Shown piece by piece: positions 37,438-38,139 of a stretch of DNA of 38,139 nt (within the stretch, counting starts at the first letter, position 1; each line of letters starts with the position of its first letter). The stretch spans positions 1 through 38,139 of IMG/VR virus record IMGVR_UViG_3300042555_002161, one strand, 5' to 3'. Made by a program: the position numbers and the translations under genes. The notes beneath the pieces are model-generated. The model was not told the origin of the DNA and made no database searches. It was given only the letters and a program-made list of their open reading frames with translations. Source of the stretch: a virus.

Positions 37438-38139
37438 TTATTTTTCCATCCTTGCACAAAGCCGCCTTTGCGTTTGATGATGCGCGGCTTGTTGGTGGGT
37501 GTTTCATGTGGAACGACTGCCAGCGCCTCTAGGCCGGTTTTCTCGGGTAGCGGCGCGGCAAATAGGTCCTGTTGCTGTCTGCCGGCGGGCTCAAATACGT
37601 CGCGCAGTTTTTTCCAATCCGACTCACGCATGGCCTGCACACGCACCACGGGGTGATGCGCAATGGCCTCGGCATAGTTGGCGGTGTCGAGTGCCTCGTT
37701 GTGCCGGTCTTTCAGCTTCACATAGGTGCGCTTGCGCGGATCGAACACCTCAGAGGTGTACTGCATGAAGTAGTCATCCGGCAGCTCGTGGCTAAAGTGC
37801 TCTAGGCGATGCGCGGCGGGGTGTTTGCCGTCGCTGTGCAGCCGTGCATAGAGCATTTGTTTGCCGGTGTTGACCGAGACTTCGTAAACCTCTGCGCCGC
37901 CCTTCACCACGCCGCCGTTACGCTTGAAATCCTTTTTCGATGGCCGCTTGAGTAGCTGCTGGCTGAAGCCGTGGCCGCCTTTGATCACAAAGATGTTGCG
38001 GTGCTTACGAATGCGGCAGAAGTTGTACACCTCTTGCGTCAGGTAGCCCGAATCGATCGCAGTGGCAGCGACTTTCATGCTGATGCCAAACGCGTTGGTG
38101 ACCGGCTGGGCAAGGTATTCGTCTAGCTTTTCCCAAACC
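37434..38139 (-). CDS. terL: terminase large subunit, C-terminal part (continues from position 1)
   Basis: Carries the second half of the nuclease domain (SMKVAATAIDSGYLTQEVYN, with the conserved aspartate) and the gpA-type C-terminus (KKDFKRNGG..., HFSHELPDDYFMQYTSEVFD, LDTANYAEAIAHHPVVRVQA). The first 195 bases repeat window positions 1-195. Ends with a lysine-rich tail (KRKGGFVQGWKNK) at 37434. Confidence 0.93.
   Translation of the reverse strand, partial: VWEKLDEYLAQPVTNAFGISMKVAATAIDSGYLTQEVYNFCRIRKHRNIFVIKGGHGFSQQLLKRPSKKDFKRNGGVVKGGAEVYEVSVNTGKQMLYARLHSDGKHPAAHRLEHFSHELPDDYFMQYTSEVFDPRKRTYVKLKDRHNEALDTANYAEAIAHHPVVRVQAMRESDWKKLRDVFEPAGRQQQDLFAAPLPEKTGLEALAVVPHETPTNKPRIIKRKGGFVQGWKNK
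37945..38139. repeat. terminal overlap, copy 2 (circular closure)
   Basis: Matches 1-195 at 191 of 195 positions; see the entry at 1-195. Confidence 0.9.

Overview
The window is one complete genome of a lambda-like, long-tailed temperate phage (siphovirus), about 37.9 kb when closed. Bases 1-195 and 37945-38139 are near-identical, and joining them restores a single 646-residue large terminase, so the contig is circular or circularly permuted. The host is a proteobacterium. The attachment site is the 3' half of a proteobacterial-type tRNA-Glu(UUC); the lysis genes include a two-protein spanin for a Gram-negative envelope; and DnaB, CII and an Aca2-type regulator are all of proteobacterial kind. 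A betaproteobacterium is a guess I cannot confirm.

Layout. (1) On the minus strand, running leftward from about 8.3 kb to 1 and, across the circular junction, from 38.1 kb to 18.4 kb, is one long transcription unit: cro-like gene, small early gene, C4-like RNA with a terminator, HNH-like/HTH gene, CII, two winged-helix proteins, DnaB helicase, an initiator-like protein with internal iterons, a probable Q antiterminator, then terS, a DNA methyltransferase, terL, a small gene, a gpW-like gene, portal, protease-capsid fusion, head-tail joining genes, tail tube, G/GT chaperones (slippage), gpZ-like protein, tape measure, tail tip, a glycine-rich adhesin, a papain-like enzyme, holin-like proteins, a DUF5675 enzyme and Rz/Rz1. 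(2) On the plus strand, the repressor (8350-8838) diverges from cro. A zinc-ribbon/membrane moron with its own promoter and terminator follows (8.9-9.6 kb), then an early operon of mostly overlapping small genes (9.7-15.6 kb) ending in a DNA-binding/Xis-like protein and a tyrosine integrase, next to attP (15758-15805). (3) Between attP and the lysis genes, also on the plus strand, lie two short cassettes (15.9-17.4 and 17.4-18.3 kb). Each has a strong promoter with a palindrome between -35 and -10, one to three small unknown genes, and a terminal helix-turn-helix gene. The first regulator is of the YdiL/DUF1870 (Aca2) kind, so this is a candidate anti-CRISPR/anti-defence region.

How it works together. 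The repressor probably holds two promoters, the cro promoter and the plus-strand early promoter, through the same pair of inverted operator sites spaced 24 bp apart. On integration attP recombines with a host tRNA-Glu gene and rebuilds its 3' half, which places the two accessory cassettes at one extreme end of the prophage, where they could be expressed in the lysogen. In the lytic cycle the minus-strand unit supplies replication, packaging, structure and lysis. Intrinsic terminators sit just before the capsid and the tail-tube genes, and stable hairpins follow each, suggesting RNA-level control of the two most abundant virion proteins.

Limits: all family names come from reading motifs in the translated sequence; no database search was run. 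Most small plus-strand early genes are of unknown function.
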